A program made the translations under genes and the position numbers. 53,414 bases of DNA from Idiomarina sp. (GTDB lineage: Bacteria; Pseudomonadota; Gammaproteobacteria; Enterobacterales; Alteromonadaceae): NCBI GenBank assembly GCA_020832105.1, contig JAFIFH010000030.1, positions 1 to 53,414 of the forward strand. The letters are read 5' to 3'. Within the stretch, counting starts at the first letter, position 1; every line of letters starts with the position of its first letter. Shown here piece by piece: positions 16,745 through 24,848 of the stretch. The notes beneath the pieces were generated by a model that saw only the letters and a program-made list of their open reading frames with translations, was not told the origin of the DNA and did not search any database.

Positions 16745-17794
16745 CTAAAGCATCGCCTGGTGTATCGCTTCGATCTCTTGCTGTAAGCGATGGTTAATCG
16801 GGGTGGGGATATCAAATTCTGCACCGAGGCGGGCGATGTAGCCGTTGAGGTAGTCAATCTCGGTGGGGTTGCCGTGTTGGATGTCTTGCAGCATCGAGCA
16901 GGTGTTCTCGGTGGTTGCATTGATAACCTGATATACCTGAGTCACCAGTTGCTCAGCTTGGACAACGCCTTGGCCTAGCACCAGGTCGGCAACCCGCGCA
17001 ATCTCCTCACATACGCCCTCAATATCATCTCTGTAGCGCTCGTCTTTGAGTACGCCGTTGGGTTTGCCCGCGAGGCTTGCCAGTGGATTAATCGCGCAGT
17101 TAATAGCTAGCTTGTGCCAGCGCCGGGTCAGAATGTGCGGTTCCCAGCTTAACGGTGGCAGGGCGTTGGCCAACGACGGGAACCATACTGGTGGCGTGCT
17201 ACATGCTGACTCTCTGGTTGCCTCGCGCGAGCCAATGTAGGAATGGCCCTGCCCGGCGTGGACCACGTGCAACGGGCTTTTCCGCCATGCACCATGGGTG
17301 GTAACGAGATCGTAAACTGGCCAGCCGGCGTGTTGTTGCAGGGTTTTCTCGGCTGCACCAAGGCCATTGTGGCTGAGAATTATCGCAGCGGGCTGACTTT
17401 TAGTTCGTTGTAATTGCGTAGCAAGCTGTCGCACTGCCTCATCTAATTGCCAGGCCTTGACCATGATTAGGATGTGCGCCTGGTCGAGATCGGTTTCGCT
17501 GAGTTGTGACCATGGCACACAAGGTATATCGCGAGTTTCAATGCCGCTGTTTGTTTCCAGGGTAAATGTTTGGTGATGTGGCGATGTTGCGTAGGGCAGG
17601 CTTTGCCTGCCGCCGCTGGATCCGGGAACGTCAGGCGTAGGGCAGGCTATGTCTGCCGCCGAGCGATGTGAAACGTCAGGCGCAGCCTGACCTACGGTGT
17701 CGCGGGTAATCAGGGTGACGGCTTCGCCGGCGGCGAGCAGGTGATGTGCCCATAGGCTGGCGAGGGCGCCGTGGCCTACGATAAGCCAGTTCAT
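16745..17794 (-). CDS. panE: 2-dehydropantoate 2-reductase with in-frame REP-encoded insert
   Basis: PanE reduces ketopantoate to pantoate with NADPH in coenzyme A synthesis. The N-terminal nucleotide-binding motif is VGHGALASLWAHHL. The catalytic region follows (VMVKAWQL-like; NGLGAAEKTL; WHKLAINCAINPLASLAGKPNG), and the C-terminal helical domain has ENTCSMLQDIQHGNPTEIDYLNGYI. Residues 34-68 are exactly 35 codons (17591-17695) of REP sequence, including VGQAAPDV and GRQSLPY, placed between the second and third strands of the Rossmann fold. Without it the protein would be 314 residues, the usual size. The frame is fully open, so the protein may tolerate the insert, but activity is unproven. 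ATG overlaps the ampG stop (TCAT on the plus strand), so it is the downstream gene of an ampG-panE pair. Confidence 0.9.
   Translation of the reverse strand: MNWLIVGHGALASLWAHHLLAAGEAVTLITRDTVGQAAPDVSHRSAADIACPTPDVPGSSGGRQSLPYATSPHHQTFTLETNSGIETRDIPCVPWSQLSETDLDQAHILIMVKAWQLDEAVRQLATQLQRTKSQPAAIILSHNGLGAAEKTLQQHAGWPVYDLVTTHGAWRKSPLHVVHAGQGHSYIGSREATRESACSTPPVWFPSLANALPPLSWEPHILTRRWHKLAINCAINPLASLAGKPNGVLKDERYRDDIEGVCEEIARVADLVLGQGVVQAEQLVTQVYQVINATTENTCSMLQDIQHGNPTEIDYLNGYIARLGAEFDIPTPINHRLQQEIEAIHQAML
17591..17695. repeat. REP cluster inside panE, in frame
   Basis: Plus-strand GGCAGGC-type REPs lie at 17591-17612 and 17637-17658. A partial AACGTCAGGC is at 17627-17636, and an inverse GTCAGGC-type REP at 17672-17695. 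The cluster spans 105 bp, a multiple of three, with no stop codon in the panE frame. Confidence 0.9.
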
Positions 17795-19581
17795 TGCTGG
17801 TCAGCCTCAGCGCGGACGTTGTCTGCTTTGGTTTGGCGCGCGTTATTCTCTTCTTCCATGGCCCGTACTTTATGTCGGATTAACCAGAGTAATAGTAAGC
17901 TTGGGATCACCATGACGGTGGTGAGGGCAAAGAATATCGCCCAATTGCCGTCGAGCCAGTCGACCATCGCACCACTATATGCACCTAGCATGGTGCGGCC
18001 CAAGGTACCGAGGGAGGCCATCAGCGCATACTGGGTCGCGGTAAATGCGCGATTGGCGAGTAAGCTGATAAAGGCGACAAAGGCAACCGTTGACCAAGCA
18101 GACGTGAAGCCGTCTGAAATGACTGCAACCACAAACAGGGTTTTATCCGGGCCTACCATGGCTAGTGCTGAGAACAGCAGGTTGCTTAATGCCATGGCGC
18201 TGCCACCGATAATCAGGCCTTTGATAATCCCCAGGCGCATATTTACATAGCTGCCGATCAAGGCAAATAAAATGGTGACCCACCAGTTCATTAGCTTGGA
18301 GAAGACGGCGATGTCGGTGTTACTAAAGCCGATCTCCTGATAAAACACGATGGACATGCGACCGAGGAAGGCTTCGCCGACTTTAAATAAGGTAATAAAA
18401 AGCAGCACGGTGATTGCCATGCGCACACCATTTCGATGAAAGAACTCGTAAATCGGTTCAATCATGGTGACGATAAGCCAGGCAATAATGCGGTGCCCGC
18501 GTTTGATGATGGGGGTGTTGGTAGGGCAGGCTGTGCCTGCCGTTGTAGGGGGTTGCGATGTTTCGTAGGGCAGGCTTTGCCTGCCGCTGCTGGATCCGGG
18601 AACGTCATCACTGCGTGACGCGGACGCAGCCTGACCTACGGTGTTGTCAGCGTTTGATGTAGGGCAGGCTGTGCCTGCCGCTGCGCTGTGGTTAACGTCA
18701 GGCGTAGCCTGACCTACGTGCAGCTGAATCAATAAACGGATAATGGCGGCGAGGATAATAAGCTGAAAGGCGGCCCATAAGGTGATGATATACCAGTCGC
18801 CGGGGAGCAAGTTCCAGGCGAGCAACGCGGACGTCAAAAACAGCGCGCTTAACAGGGTCATTGCCAGGGTTTTTGTCGGGTTGTTAGCGGCAAGGTGCTG
18901 GTACTTCTGCTCTGATTCAATTTGCAGCGCGCGCCGCGCAGTTTTGGGCTCTCGAGCAAGCCATACACCGCTAGTAAGTACTAACATAAATACGGCCATG
19001 GCTTTATAGATAAGCGGCCAGTCCCAGCCCGGCATGTCGGATAAAAAGAACGGGATCGCGCCAATGGCGCCGTATCCGGTCCACCAGCCTGCGGTGGCCA
19101 TGGCGGCGGCCGCTGATTGCACGCGGGCTTCATCGATACCCACGGAGTCAATCCGGAATGCGTCGATGCCAATGTCTTGGGTGGCGCTGCAGACGGCGAT
19201 GAACAGTGCCACCATGCCTGCGTAGCGTAAGTGCTCACCAACGTCGATGCTGGCGAGGTAGAAGCAACCAACGGCGATGCCTATTTGGCACAGCAGAATC
19301 CAGCCACGGCGCTGACCGAGCCAGCGGGTGAGTAGTGGCAGGCGGACGCGGTCGATTAGTGGTGACCACAGGAAATTAATTGAATAGGCGGCGAAGACGG
19401 CGCCGAAGAAGCCAATACTGGTGCGGTTAACACCGAGTTCGTTGAGCCAGGCGGACATGGACGAACCGATAATCAGCCAAGGGTAGCCACTGGCGATCCC
19501 AAACAGAAAAATAATGAGGAGTCGGCGTTGGGTATAAAAGGCGAGAATCTCTCGCCAGCCGCGTGGCTGAGCTGAAATCAT
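17791..19581 (-). CDS. ampG: AmpG-family muropeptide permease (MFS) with in-frame REP-encoded insert
   Basis: AmpG brings anhydro-muropeptides back into the cytoplasm for cell-wall recycling. The 596-residue protein has the family N-terminus (LIIFLFGIASGYPWLIIGSSMSAWLNE) and the ATQDIGIDAFRID motif. C-terminal membrane segments include KVGEAFLGRMSIVFYQEIGF. Residues 289-354 (about 66 codons) are translated REP, with VGQATPDV, GRQSLPY and two GTACPT copies, lying between hydrophobic segments in a probable cytoplasmic loop. Without it the length (about 530) approaches known AmpG sizes. The neighbouring yajG-like gene matches the E. coli yajG-ampG association. ATGA overlap with panE indicates co-transcription. 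Confidence 0.88.
   Translation of the reverse strand: MISAQPRGWREILAFYTQRRLLIIFLFGIASGYPWLIIGSSMSAWLNELGVNRTSIGFFGAVFAAYSINFLWSPLIDRVRLPLLTRWLGQRRGWILLCQIGIAVGCFYLASIDVGEHLRYAGMVALFIAVCSATQDIGIDAFRIDSVGIDEARVQSAAAAMATAGWWTGYGAIGAIPFFLSDMPGWDWPLIYKAMAVFMLVLTSGVWLAREPKTARRALQIESEQKYQHLAANNPTKTLAMTLLSALFLTSALLAWNLLPGDWYIITLWAAFQLIILAAIIRLLIQLHVGQATPDVNHSAAAGTACPTSNADNTVGQAASASRSDDVPGSSSGRQSLPYETSQPPTTAGTACPTNTPIIKRGHRIIAWLIVTMIEPIYEFFHRNGVRMAITVLLFITLFKVGEAFLGRMSIVFYQEIGFSNTDIAVFSKLMNWWVTILFALIGSYVNMRLGIIKGLIIGGSAMALSNLLFSALAMVGPDKTLFVVAVISDGFTSAWSTVAFVAFISLLANRAFTATQYALMASLGTLGRTMLGAYSGAMVDWLDGNWAIFFALTTVMVIPSLLLLWLIRHKVRAMEEENNARQTKADNVRAEADQQ
18521..18717. repeat. REP cluster inside ampG, in frame (five copies)
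   Basis: Copies lie at 18521-18542, 18565-18587 and 18659-18680 (GGCAGGC type, plus orientation), 18603-18639 (long type, inverse) and 18694-18717 (GTCAGGC type, inverse). All are read through by the ampG frame without a stop. Confidence 0.9.
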
Positions 19582-19614
19582 AGGTTATTGTTATTATTCC
19601 TGGTTGATTGCATG

Positions 19615-19820
19615 TGGCAGGCGAGCCTGCCGTTTTTTGTAGGTCAGGCTGTGCCTGACGTTCCGAGATCTAGCGGTGTCACCACTGCGTGACGCGGACG
19701 CAGCCTGACCTACGATGAAACGTTAAGCAATGCTGTGCGTCAGGCGCAGCCTGACCTACGATGAAACGTTAACCAATACTGTGCGTCATCACTGCGTGAC
19801 GCGGACGAAGCCTGACCTAC
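19615..19820. repeat. REP cluster between ampG and the cyclophilin gene
   Basis: Copies lie at 19639-19662 (plus), 19677-19713 (inverse, long), 19737-19759 (inverse) and 19782-19820 (inverse, long), with a degenerate GGCAGGCGAGCCTGCC at 19617-19632. The inverse copy ending at 19820 supplies the TAG stop of the cyclophilin gene. CTACGATGAAACGTTAA follows two of the copies, so part of the array is itself duplicated. Confidence 0.88.
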
Positions 19821-20428
19821 GATCTTGGTAGCAGCTCGACGCGTTGTAGCAATAGGGGCTCGACCGGCACATCGTCGTAGCCGGTGGCTTCGTCGGTGTG
19901 GGTTTCGACTTCGGCGAGCTCGTTCAGGAGCGCTTCGTTCTCAACTACCCGACCAAATACTGCATAACCCCAACGGCGTGGGCTTGGATCTAAGCTGTCG
20001 TTGTCATTAACGTTAAAATAAAACTGTTTGTTGGCGCTGTGCGGACTCCGTTCACGGGCCATGGCGATAGTGCCGAACATATTTTGTAAGCCATTGCCGC
20101 TTTCATTGACTATCGCGTCGCCGGTATCAATTTCTTCAAAGCCGGGGTTGAATCCGCCCCCTTGCACCACGAAGTCACTGACCACCCGGTGAAACAGCGT
20201 ATTGTCATACTTCCCCTGCACCACATAGGTCAGGAAATTATCCACCGTTATGGGTGCTCGCATACGATCTAATTCAACGATCATCTCGCCTTTGTCGGTG
20301 ACAAATTTCACCCGCGGAAACAAGTTGCTGTCTTGAATGTCCTGCGCACTGATGCTGAAGGTGGAAAGTACCATAAGTAAACTGGCTAGCAGCAGCCTGT
20401 TATACCAAAACTGAATAAATTTACGCAT
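19817..20428 (-). CDS. Periplasmic cyclophilin-type peptidyl-prolyl isomerase
   Basis: This 203-residue cyclophilin has a signal peptide (LLLASLLMVLSTFSISAQD) and would act on prolyl bonds of envelope proteins in the periplasm. The catalytic core is evident: YDNTLFHRVVSDFVVQGGG (the FHR motif) and FGTIAMARERSPHSANKQFYFNV. The C-terminus ends at LPRS followed by a TAG that is the GTAG head of a REP. It lies 14 bp downstream of the YajG-like lipoprotein gene, so the two are probably one transcript. PpiA is the closest E. coli counterpart by location and size, but I do not assign a symbol. Confidence 0.92.
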   Translation of the reverse strand: MRKFIQFWYNRLLLASLLMVLSTFSISAQDIQDSNLFPRVKFVTDKGEMIVELDRMRAPITVDNFLTYVVQGKYDNTLFHRVVSDFVVQGGGFNPGFEEIDTGDAIVNESGNGLQNMFGTIAMARERSPHSANKQFYFNVNDNDSLDPSPRRWGYAVFGRVVENEALLNELAEVETHTDEATGYDDVPVEPLLLQRVELLPRS

Positions 20429-20442
20429 TATTAGCGGTCTCC

Positions 20443-20994
20443 TTACTGAGCAGATTGAATACGTGTGGTTAAGCTGTCGTCATTGACCAAATCATTGAGT
20501 ACGTCCGCCAAAAGCACACCAAATTCTCTCTCGATGCGTTTGATGTCTGCGCGCAACGGGCCATTTGATTCGCGGCTGCCGCGAAATGTGGTGTCTAACT
20601 CCGTCTCTGGGGTGGTTAGTTTAGTTTGCAGGCGAATGTTGTGCGCGGTGTCATGGCGCAGGGAACCCTGTTTGATCACGAACAGGGCGTCCACAATCGT
20701 CACCTCAAGATGTGCGTTGGCATCGTCGACAATGGTCCAGCGCTCACCCAGCCGGTCACTGATCAGACTAGCCAAGCTTGGGTCTGCCGTGGCAAACTCT
20801 GCTGTCTGGTCGGTTTCAAGCCGCATGACGTGATTTTGCGCACGCTGATCGCGCACATGCAGGCTGATTCTATCGCCAGTAGCACTGGTGGTAAGTTGCG
20901 GATTGAGCGCAACCGGCTGTGGCGCGCTCTGGCATGCTACGAGTCCGCTGAGTGCAACAACTGCGGTGGTTAAGATAATTATTCTTTTTATCAT
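20443..20994 (-). CDS. YajG-family lipoprotein
   Basis: This 183-residue lipoprotein has a clear signal peptide and lipobox (LSGLVAC, lipidated Cys near residue 21). The mature part resembles the YajG family (uncharacterised envelope lipoproteins): ISLHVRDQRAQNHVMRLE, then LEVTIVDALFVIKQGSLRHDT. Residues after the Cys (Q, S) favour outer-membrane sorting. It heads a minus-strand cyclophilin pair and lies near ampG, the gene next to yajG in E. coli. Its molecular role is unknown. Confidence 0.8.
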   Translation of the reverse strand: MIKRIIILTTAVVALSGLVACQSAPQPVALNPQLTTSATGDRISLHVRDQRAQNHVMRLETDQTAEFATADPSLASLISDRLGERWTIVDDANAHLEVTIVDALFVIKQGSLRHDTAHNIRLQTKLTTPETELDTTFRGSRESNGPLRADIKRIEREFGVLLADVLNDLVNDDSLTTRIQSAQ

Positions 20995-21157
20995 GCTGGG
21001 CCTCAGATTAGGGCGTTTATAAAAACCTGGGTTTCGATATCGTAAAGGTATACGATTGTCAGCATAGAGTCATCTGCGACACAAAGAAAGCTTGTAAAAA
21101 ATGAGCAGCAGATGATGTTAGGTTGCTAGTGCAAAAGACAGATACAAGGTCACACTG

Positions 21158-22279
21158 ATGAAATTTGAGAAGTACGCAGAAATAACAGGCTGGGGTAAAT
21201 GTGTACCACCAGCGATCATGACCAATGCTGATTTGGCCACATTCCTCGACACGTCTGACGAATGGATTACCAGCCGCACCGGCATTGAAGAGAGGCGCAT
21301 TAGTCACGTGGGTACCTCACAGCTGGCGACCATGGCGGCGCGCAACGCACTTGCCTGTGCTGACCTTGACCCCAGTGAGCTGGATCTCATTATTGTTGGT
21401 ACCTGTACCGCCGACGAGATTATTCCGAACGTGGCGTCAGCGGTGCAGCGCAACCTGGGCGCAAGTGGCGCGGCTGCTTACGATTTAAATGCCGCCTGCA
21501 GCAGCTTCTTTTACGCAATGCACAATGCGACGGCGGGTATTCGTACCGGCATGCATAAGAAAGTACTGATTATTGGTGCTGAACGACTCAGTCGCGTTCT
21601 TGACTGGACCAAACGTGAAAGCGCGGTGTTATTTGGTGATGGTGCCGGGGCGATGGTGCTTGAAGCCAGTGACGAAGAGTGTGGTTTACTGGCATCGAAA
21701 ATCAGTTGTGATTCAGACGCCCGTGACGTCCTCGCGTTAGATTTCGGCCTGAGCTTCGATCGCTTCAACTTCGATGGCATCATGCCGTTTAATTTTGAGG
21801 GGCAGGAAATTTTTAAACGCGCGGTAAAAGGTATGAGCGCGGCGGTGGAAGATGTGTTCCAGCAAACCGGTATGACCATGGATGATGTGGATGCACTGAT
21901 TCCCCACCAGGCGAATAAACGGCTGATCGATTTCCTCGCCAAGATGTGCAAAGTGCCCGAGGGCAAAACCATGCTGAACATTCAAAAGTATGGCAATACC
22001 TCATCAGCAACCTTGCCAATCGCATTCGCTGAGGCGATTGAGAACGGCATGGTGAAGCCTGGCGATACCATTGTGTCTGCAGTATTTGGCGGCGGGTTGA
22101 CCTGTGGCGCTGGGATTATCAAGTGGGGCAAGCGAGTCACCCCACTGCGGAATAACCAGATGACCCTTGAAGGCAATGGCCAGTCGGCGTTGGACCTGGT
22201 AGTACCTTTATATGAAGGTGCAAAAGCGGCTTGGGCAAAACGCGAAGCTGCTGCTGATGAAGGCGAAAGCGGAGCATAG
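21158..22279 (+). CDS. 3-oxoacyl-ACP synthase III family protein (FabH-like)
   Basis: This 373-residue thiolase-fold condensing enzyme has an intact catalytic triad: C114 in AACSSF, H250 in PHQAN and N280 in YGNTSSA. KAS III enzymes start acyl chains by condensing acyl-CoA with malonyl-ACP. At 373 residues it is about 50 longer than housekeeping FabH. The extra part is a C-terminal tail (LRNNQMTLEG to GESGA), and the gene does not lie in the fabH-fabD-fabG cluster. It is probably a paralogue with specialised substrate use; the substrate is unknown. Divergent from yajG with 163 bp between them, and 5 bp upstream of a lipoprotein gene. Confidence 0.9.
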   Translation: MKFEKYAEITGWGKCVPPAIMTNADLATFLDTSDEWITSRTGIEERRISHVGTSQLATMAARNALACADLDPSELDLIIVGTCTADEIIPNVASAVQRNLGASGAAAYDLNAACSSFFYAMHNATAGIRTGMHKKVLIIGAERLSRVLDWTKRESAVLFGDGAGAMVLEASDEECGLLASKISCDSDARDVLALDFGLSFDRFNFDGIMPFNFEGQEIFKRAVKGMSAAVEDVFQQTGMTMDDVDALIPHQANKRLIDFLAKMCKVPEGKTMLNIQKYGNTSSATLPIAFAEAIENGMVKPGDTIVSAVFGGGLTCGAGIIKWGKRVTPLRNNQMTLEGNGQSALDLVVPLYEGAKAAWAKREAAADEGESGA

Positions 22280-22284
22280 CCCGG

Positions 22285-23553
22285 ATGGCATGGCAGGCTC
22301 GTACAGCCCGATTTGGCGTGCCTTTAGCAGGCTTGCTCGCGCTGCTTGGGTTAACGGCCTGTGCTACACAACATGAAGAGCAAGGCGTTGCATGTGCAGC
22401 GCCTTCTTTGTTTGTGACCCAAGGGCAGGGCCCGACCGTGGTGGCCACGGCCCAGGGGAATGCGGATCTCAGGCGTTTAGCGACCCTTGAGCAATATGGT
22501 TGTGAGATCCCCCCAGTGCTTGACCAACTTGCGCGCATGTCTGTAAGTGAAGAAGAACAAGCTCAGCTTGAGCTGGCTGAAGCACTGCTTGCTGCGGGTC
22601 GAACTGAGCTGGCCATTGACTGGTTTGAACGAAGCCAAAGTTTTGCCGGCTATCAACGATTACTTCAACTGCATGCCCCTAATGAACCCCTCGCCGACGA
22701 TGCCGCGTACCTGCGTTATGAAGTGAAAAGAGCGCAGCTGCAGCAAGCTTTTGGTGAAGAAGTCATGTGGCCGGCGGTGAGCCAGGCTCAGGCGCTATTT
22801 GTGACAACTCAACGCAGTGCGCTGTATGCGGACACGGATCTGGATGCCCCTATTATCGAAGGCCTGACCGCGGACGAGCGGGTCTATTTACTCGACGTGG
22901 TGGCGCTTGCCGATGGCGAAAGCTACTGGGTGCAGGCGTATTACCCCGCTACGTTGGCACTTGGCTGGATACCCGCTGAGACACTGGCAGAGTATCCCGC
23001 TGATGTTCGCGCCAGGCTGGCTGAGTTAGACCACCATCAAGGCCGTAGCTATGCCCAACAATTACTTTTCACTGCACTTATCAATGGCATGGACCTGTCT
23101 TTGCTTAGCCCCCTTGGCGACAGCGACTTTTTTGGTGGCGCCCAGGCACAGCAATATAATAGCGCTGCGTTACTGCAACGTTTAGACCAAGTGACCGCTC
23201 ACTGTAGTGCTGAAACTCAGCGTTTAGAGCAGAACCTCGCGCGCTACCTAATGGACGAAGGGCCCCCACCGCAGGCTGAGCAAGCGCCATATAGTGACGA
23301 CATGCGGGTGGCGCTAAGCGCATTGACCGGCGGCAGTGCGGGGCAGTCTGATGCGACGGTTGAGTTGCGCGGGGACCTTAGCGCGCTGGCCCATCAATAT
23401 TTTCGTATCAGGGTGCAGGGGCAGGTGGAACAACGCCTGTGCCACAGCTTACCAAATGCAGCGGGCCACCCCGGCTTGGCGACTCAGTCCTGCGCTGCAC
23501 TGAGCGAACTGCAAGCCTGCGTTAATCGGGTCGATGGCATTTTTGCCGAATAA
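22285..23553 (+). CDS. Hypothetical lipoprotein with SH3-like segment
   Basis: This 422-residue predicted lipoprotein has a signal peptide and lipobox LTAC (Cys near residue 26). Residues about 85-115 look like a helical tetratricopeptide-type repeat (LELAEALLAAGRTELAIDWFERS). Residues about 175-235 resemble a bacterial SH3 fold (RSALYADTDLDAPIIEGL, then SYWVQAYY, then GWIPAETL). The rest has several cysteines and no family I recognise. It begins 5 bp after the FabH-like gene, suggesting co-transcription. An envelope or peptidoglycan-associated role is only a guess. Confidence 0.72.
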   Translation: MAWQARTARFGVPLAGLLALLGLTACATQHEEQGVACAAPSLFVTQGQGPTVVATAQGNADLRRLATLEQYGCEIPPVLDQLARMSVSEEEQAQLELAEALLAAGRTELAIDWFERSQSFAGYQRLLQLHAPNEPLADDAAYLRYEVKRAQLQQAFGEEVMWPAVSQAQALFVTTQRSALYADTDLDAPIIEGLTADERVYLLDVVALADGESYWVQAYYPATLALGWIPAETLAEYPADVRARLAELDHHQGRSYAQQLLFTALINGMDLSLLSPLGDSDFFGGAQAQQYNSAALLQRLDQVTAHCSAETQRLEQNLARYLMDEGPPPQAEQAPYSDDMRVALSALTGGSAGQSDATVELRGDLSALAHQYFRIRVQGQVEQRLCHSLPNAAGHPGLATQSCAALSELQACVNRVDGIFAE

Positions 23554-23660
23554 ATGACTGGGTGCAAAGGGGCGTTTACCCAGCGCCAGGTGGATGGCGA
23601 AGTCAGTTTATTCCTGATATGGTTAACAGGTACAACCAGTCAATAGCCATAGGATATGAC

Positions 23661-24410
23661 ATGAGCGAATTCGTAATCACTAAGCGGCAAGGGGCGGCTT
23701 TGCACCTGCGCTTGAATCGTAGTAACAAGAAAAATGCTTTAACGCAGGACATGTACAAAGCGCTGCTGGACGGTATCAATGAAGCCGAAGCAGACGAGTC
23801 GATTCATGCGGTGGTGTTTAGTGCCGAAGGCGATACCTTTTGTGCCGGTAATGATCTTGGTGACTTTTTGCGCCATGGCGAGCTGACACCCCAGGCGCCG
23901 GTATTTAAATTACTGAAGCGCTTACCTGAGCTGACGGTGCCGTTAGTCGCTTCGGTACAGGGCGCGGCGATTGGTATTGGCACGACCTTGCTACTCCACT
24001 GTGACCTGATTTATGCGGCGGATGATGCGGTGTTTGCGCTGCCGTTTGTGGATTTAGCCTTAGTACCAGAGGCCGGTTCAAGCTTGTTGCTGCCGCAAAT
24101 CGCGGGCTACCCCCGTGCGGCTGAGCTGTTGTTGCTAGGAGAACCTTTCGATGCACACAAAGCTAAAGAGATGGGCCTGATTAACGCAGTTGTAGGCGTT
24201 GCTGAGCTTGCAGAGACAACCGCTGAGGTTGTGGCGAAGCTGGCAGCTAAACCGCCGCAGGCCCTGCGGCGCAGTAAGCAGTTACTGAAGACCCCGACGG
24301 AGAGCACCAGCGTGCGCATTGAGCGTGAGCTTGAAGTCTTTATGAAAGCATTGGGCAGTGAAGAGGCCCAGCGCGTGATAGCGGCGAAAGCTGCAGGCAA
24401 GAAGAAATAG
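23661..24410 (+). CDS. Enoyl-CoA hydratase/isomerase family protein
   Basis: This 249-residue crotonase-fold enzyme shows the oxyanion-hole segments FCAGNDLGDF and GAAIGIGTTLLLHCDL, and PFVDLALVPEAGSSLLLP with a glutamate at the catalytic position. These enzymes hydrate or isomerise enoyl-CoA thioesters in fatty-acid or amino-acid degradation; the substrate cannot be told here. ATG 23661 is preferred because AGGA lies at 23651-23654; the frame is open to 23562 but that part has no family similarity. The 107-bp gap to the lipoprotein gene makes co-transcription possible. Confidence 0.92.
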   Translation: MSEFVITKRQGAALHLRLNRSNKKNALTQDMYKALLDGINEAEADESIHAVVFSAEGDTFCAGNDLGDFLRHGELTPQAPVFKLLKRLPELTVPLVASVQGAAIGIGTTLLLHCDLIYAADDAVFALPFVDLALVPEAGSSLLLPQIAGYPRAAELLLLGEPFDAHKAKEMGLINAVVGVAELAETTAEVVAKLAAKPPQALRRSKQLLKTPTESTSVRIERELEVFMKALGSEEAQRVIAAKAAGKKK

Positions 24411-24470
24411 CTAATGTGTTGAATAAGTAGCCATTTGATTGCAGCGGCCTGGATCGAGGCGGAACTTGCC

Positions 24471-24499
24471 TTGCAAAGGCGCTGCGCATCATAGATAAT
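24471..24499 (+). promoter_or_regulatory. SRP RNA promoter
   Basis: TTGCAA (24471-24476) and GATAAT (24494-24499) are 17 bp apart. The -10 ends 7 nt before the first paired base of the SRP RNA, the right geometry for a sigma70 promoter. Confidence 0.65.
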
Positions 24500-24506
24500 G
24501 CGCAGC

Positions 24507-24616
24507 GGTGGCCCCATGGGTCCCCTCGCAACGTTAACTGGTGAACCCGGTCAGGCCCGGAAGGGAGCAGCCGCAGTCAGGGATACGTGTGCCGGGGTGC
24601 GGCTTGTGGGGTCACC
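24507..24616 (+). ncRNA. ffs: Bacterial small signal recognition particle RNA (4.5S RNA)
   Basis: This is the RNA core of the signal recognition particle, which with Ffh targets membrane proteins. The conserved domain IV is intact: GGTCAGGCCCGGAAGGGAGC and GCAGTCAGGGAT, with the GGAA tetraloop between. The 5' end GGTGGCCCCA pairs with the 3' end TGGGGTCACC, which sets the boundaries to within a few bases. It lies between the enoyl-CoA hydratase and tryptophan dioxygenase genes. Small open frames over it are spurious. Confidence 0.96.
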
Positions 24617-24699
24617 ACCTTCTTCTGTTTTGTCGTTTTACCCTTCCTTTTATAAATCTCATTGTTTGCTCTGTTGTCTTATCTTGCGTTGGATTTGCT

Positions 24700-24774
24700 G
24701 TAGGTCAGGCTTCGCCTGACGCTGTGCATTGTTGGAACGTCACCACTGCGTGGCGCGGACGGAGCCTGACCTAC
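24700..24774. repeat. Inverted REP pair (BIME-like)
   Basis: GTAG-headed REP at 24700-24723 faces an inverse long-type REP at 24736-24774 (CACCACTGCGTGGCGCGGAC, then GCCTGACCTAC), a classic outward-headed pair. Confidence 0.88.
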
Positions 24775-24848
24775 GCTGAACATTGCGCTCGCTAGCTGTA
24801 GCTGTTTAAATAGATCCTGTATAGACAGCTAGAGAGAATGAGACAGCG

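Larger units (their letters stand above)
24411..24848. other. 438-bp non-coding stretch holding SRP RNA and two REPs
   Basis: Besides the SRP RNA and its promoter, this gap holds a plus-orientation REP at 24700-24723 and an inverse long-type REP at 24736-24774, heads pointing outward. The tryptophan dioxygenase promoter should lie after 24775, but no clear -35/-10 pair was identified. Confidence 0.7.

Noticed and set aside
24541..24795. Open frame with VGQASPDAV and GRSLTY over the SRP RNA and REPs
   Set aside because: It is REP read-through fused to the SRP RNA; no ribosome site and no protein-like composition.
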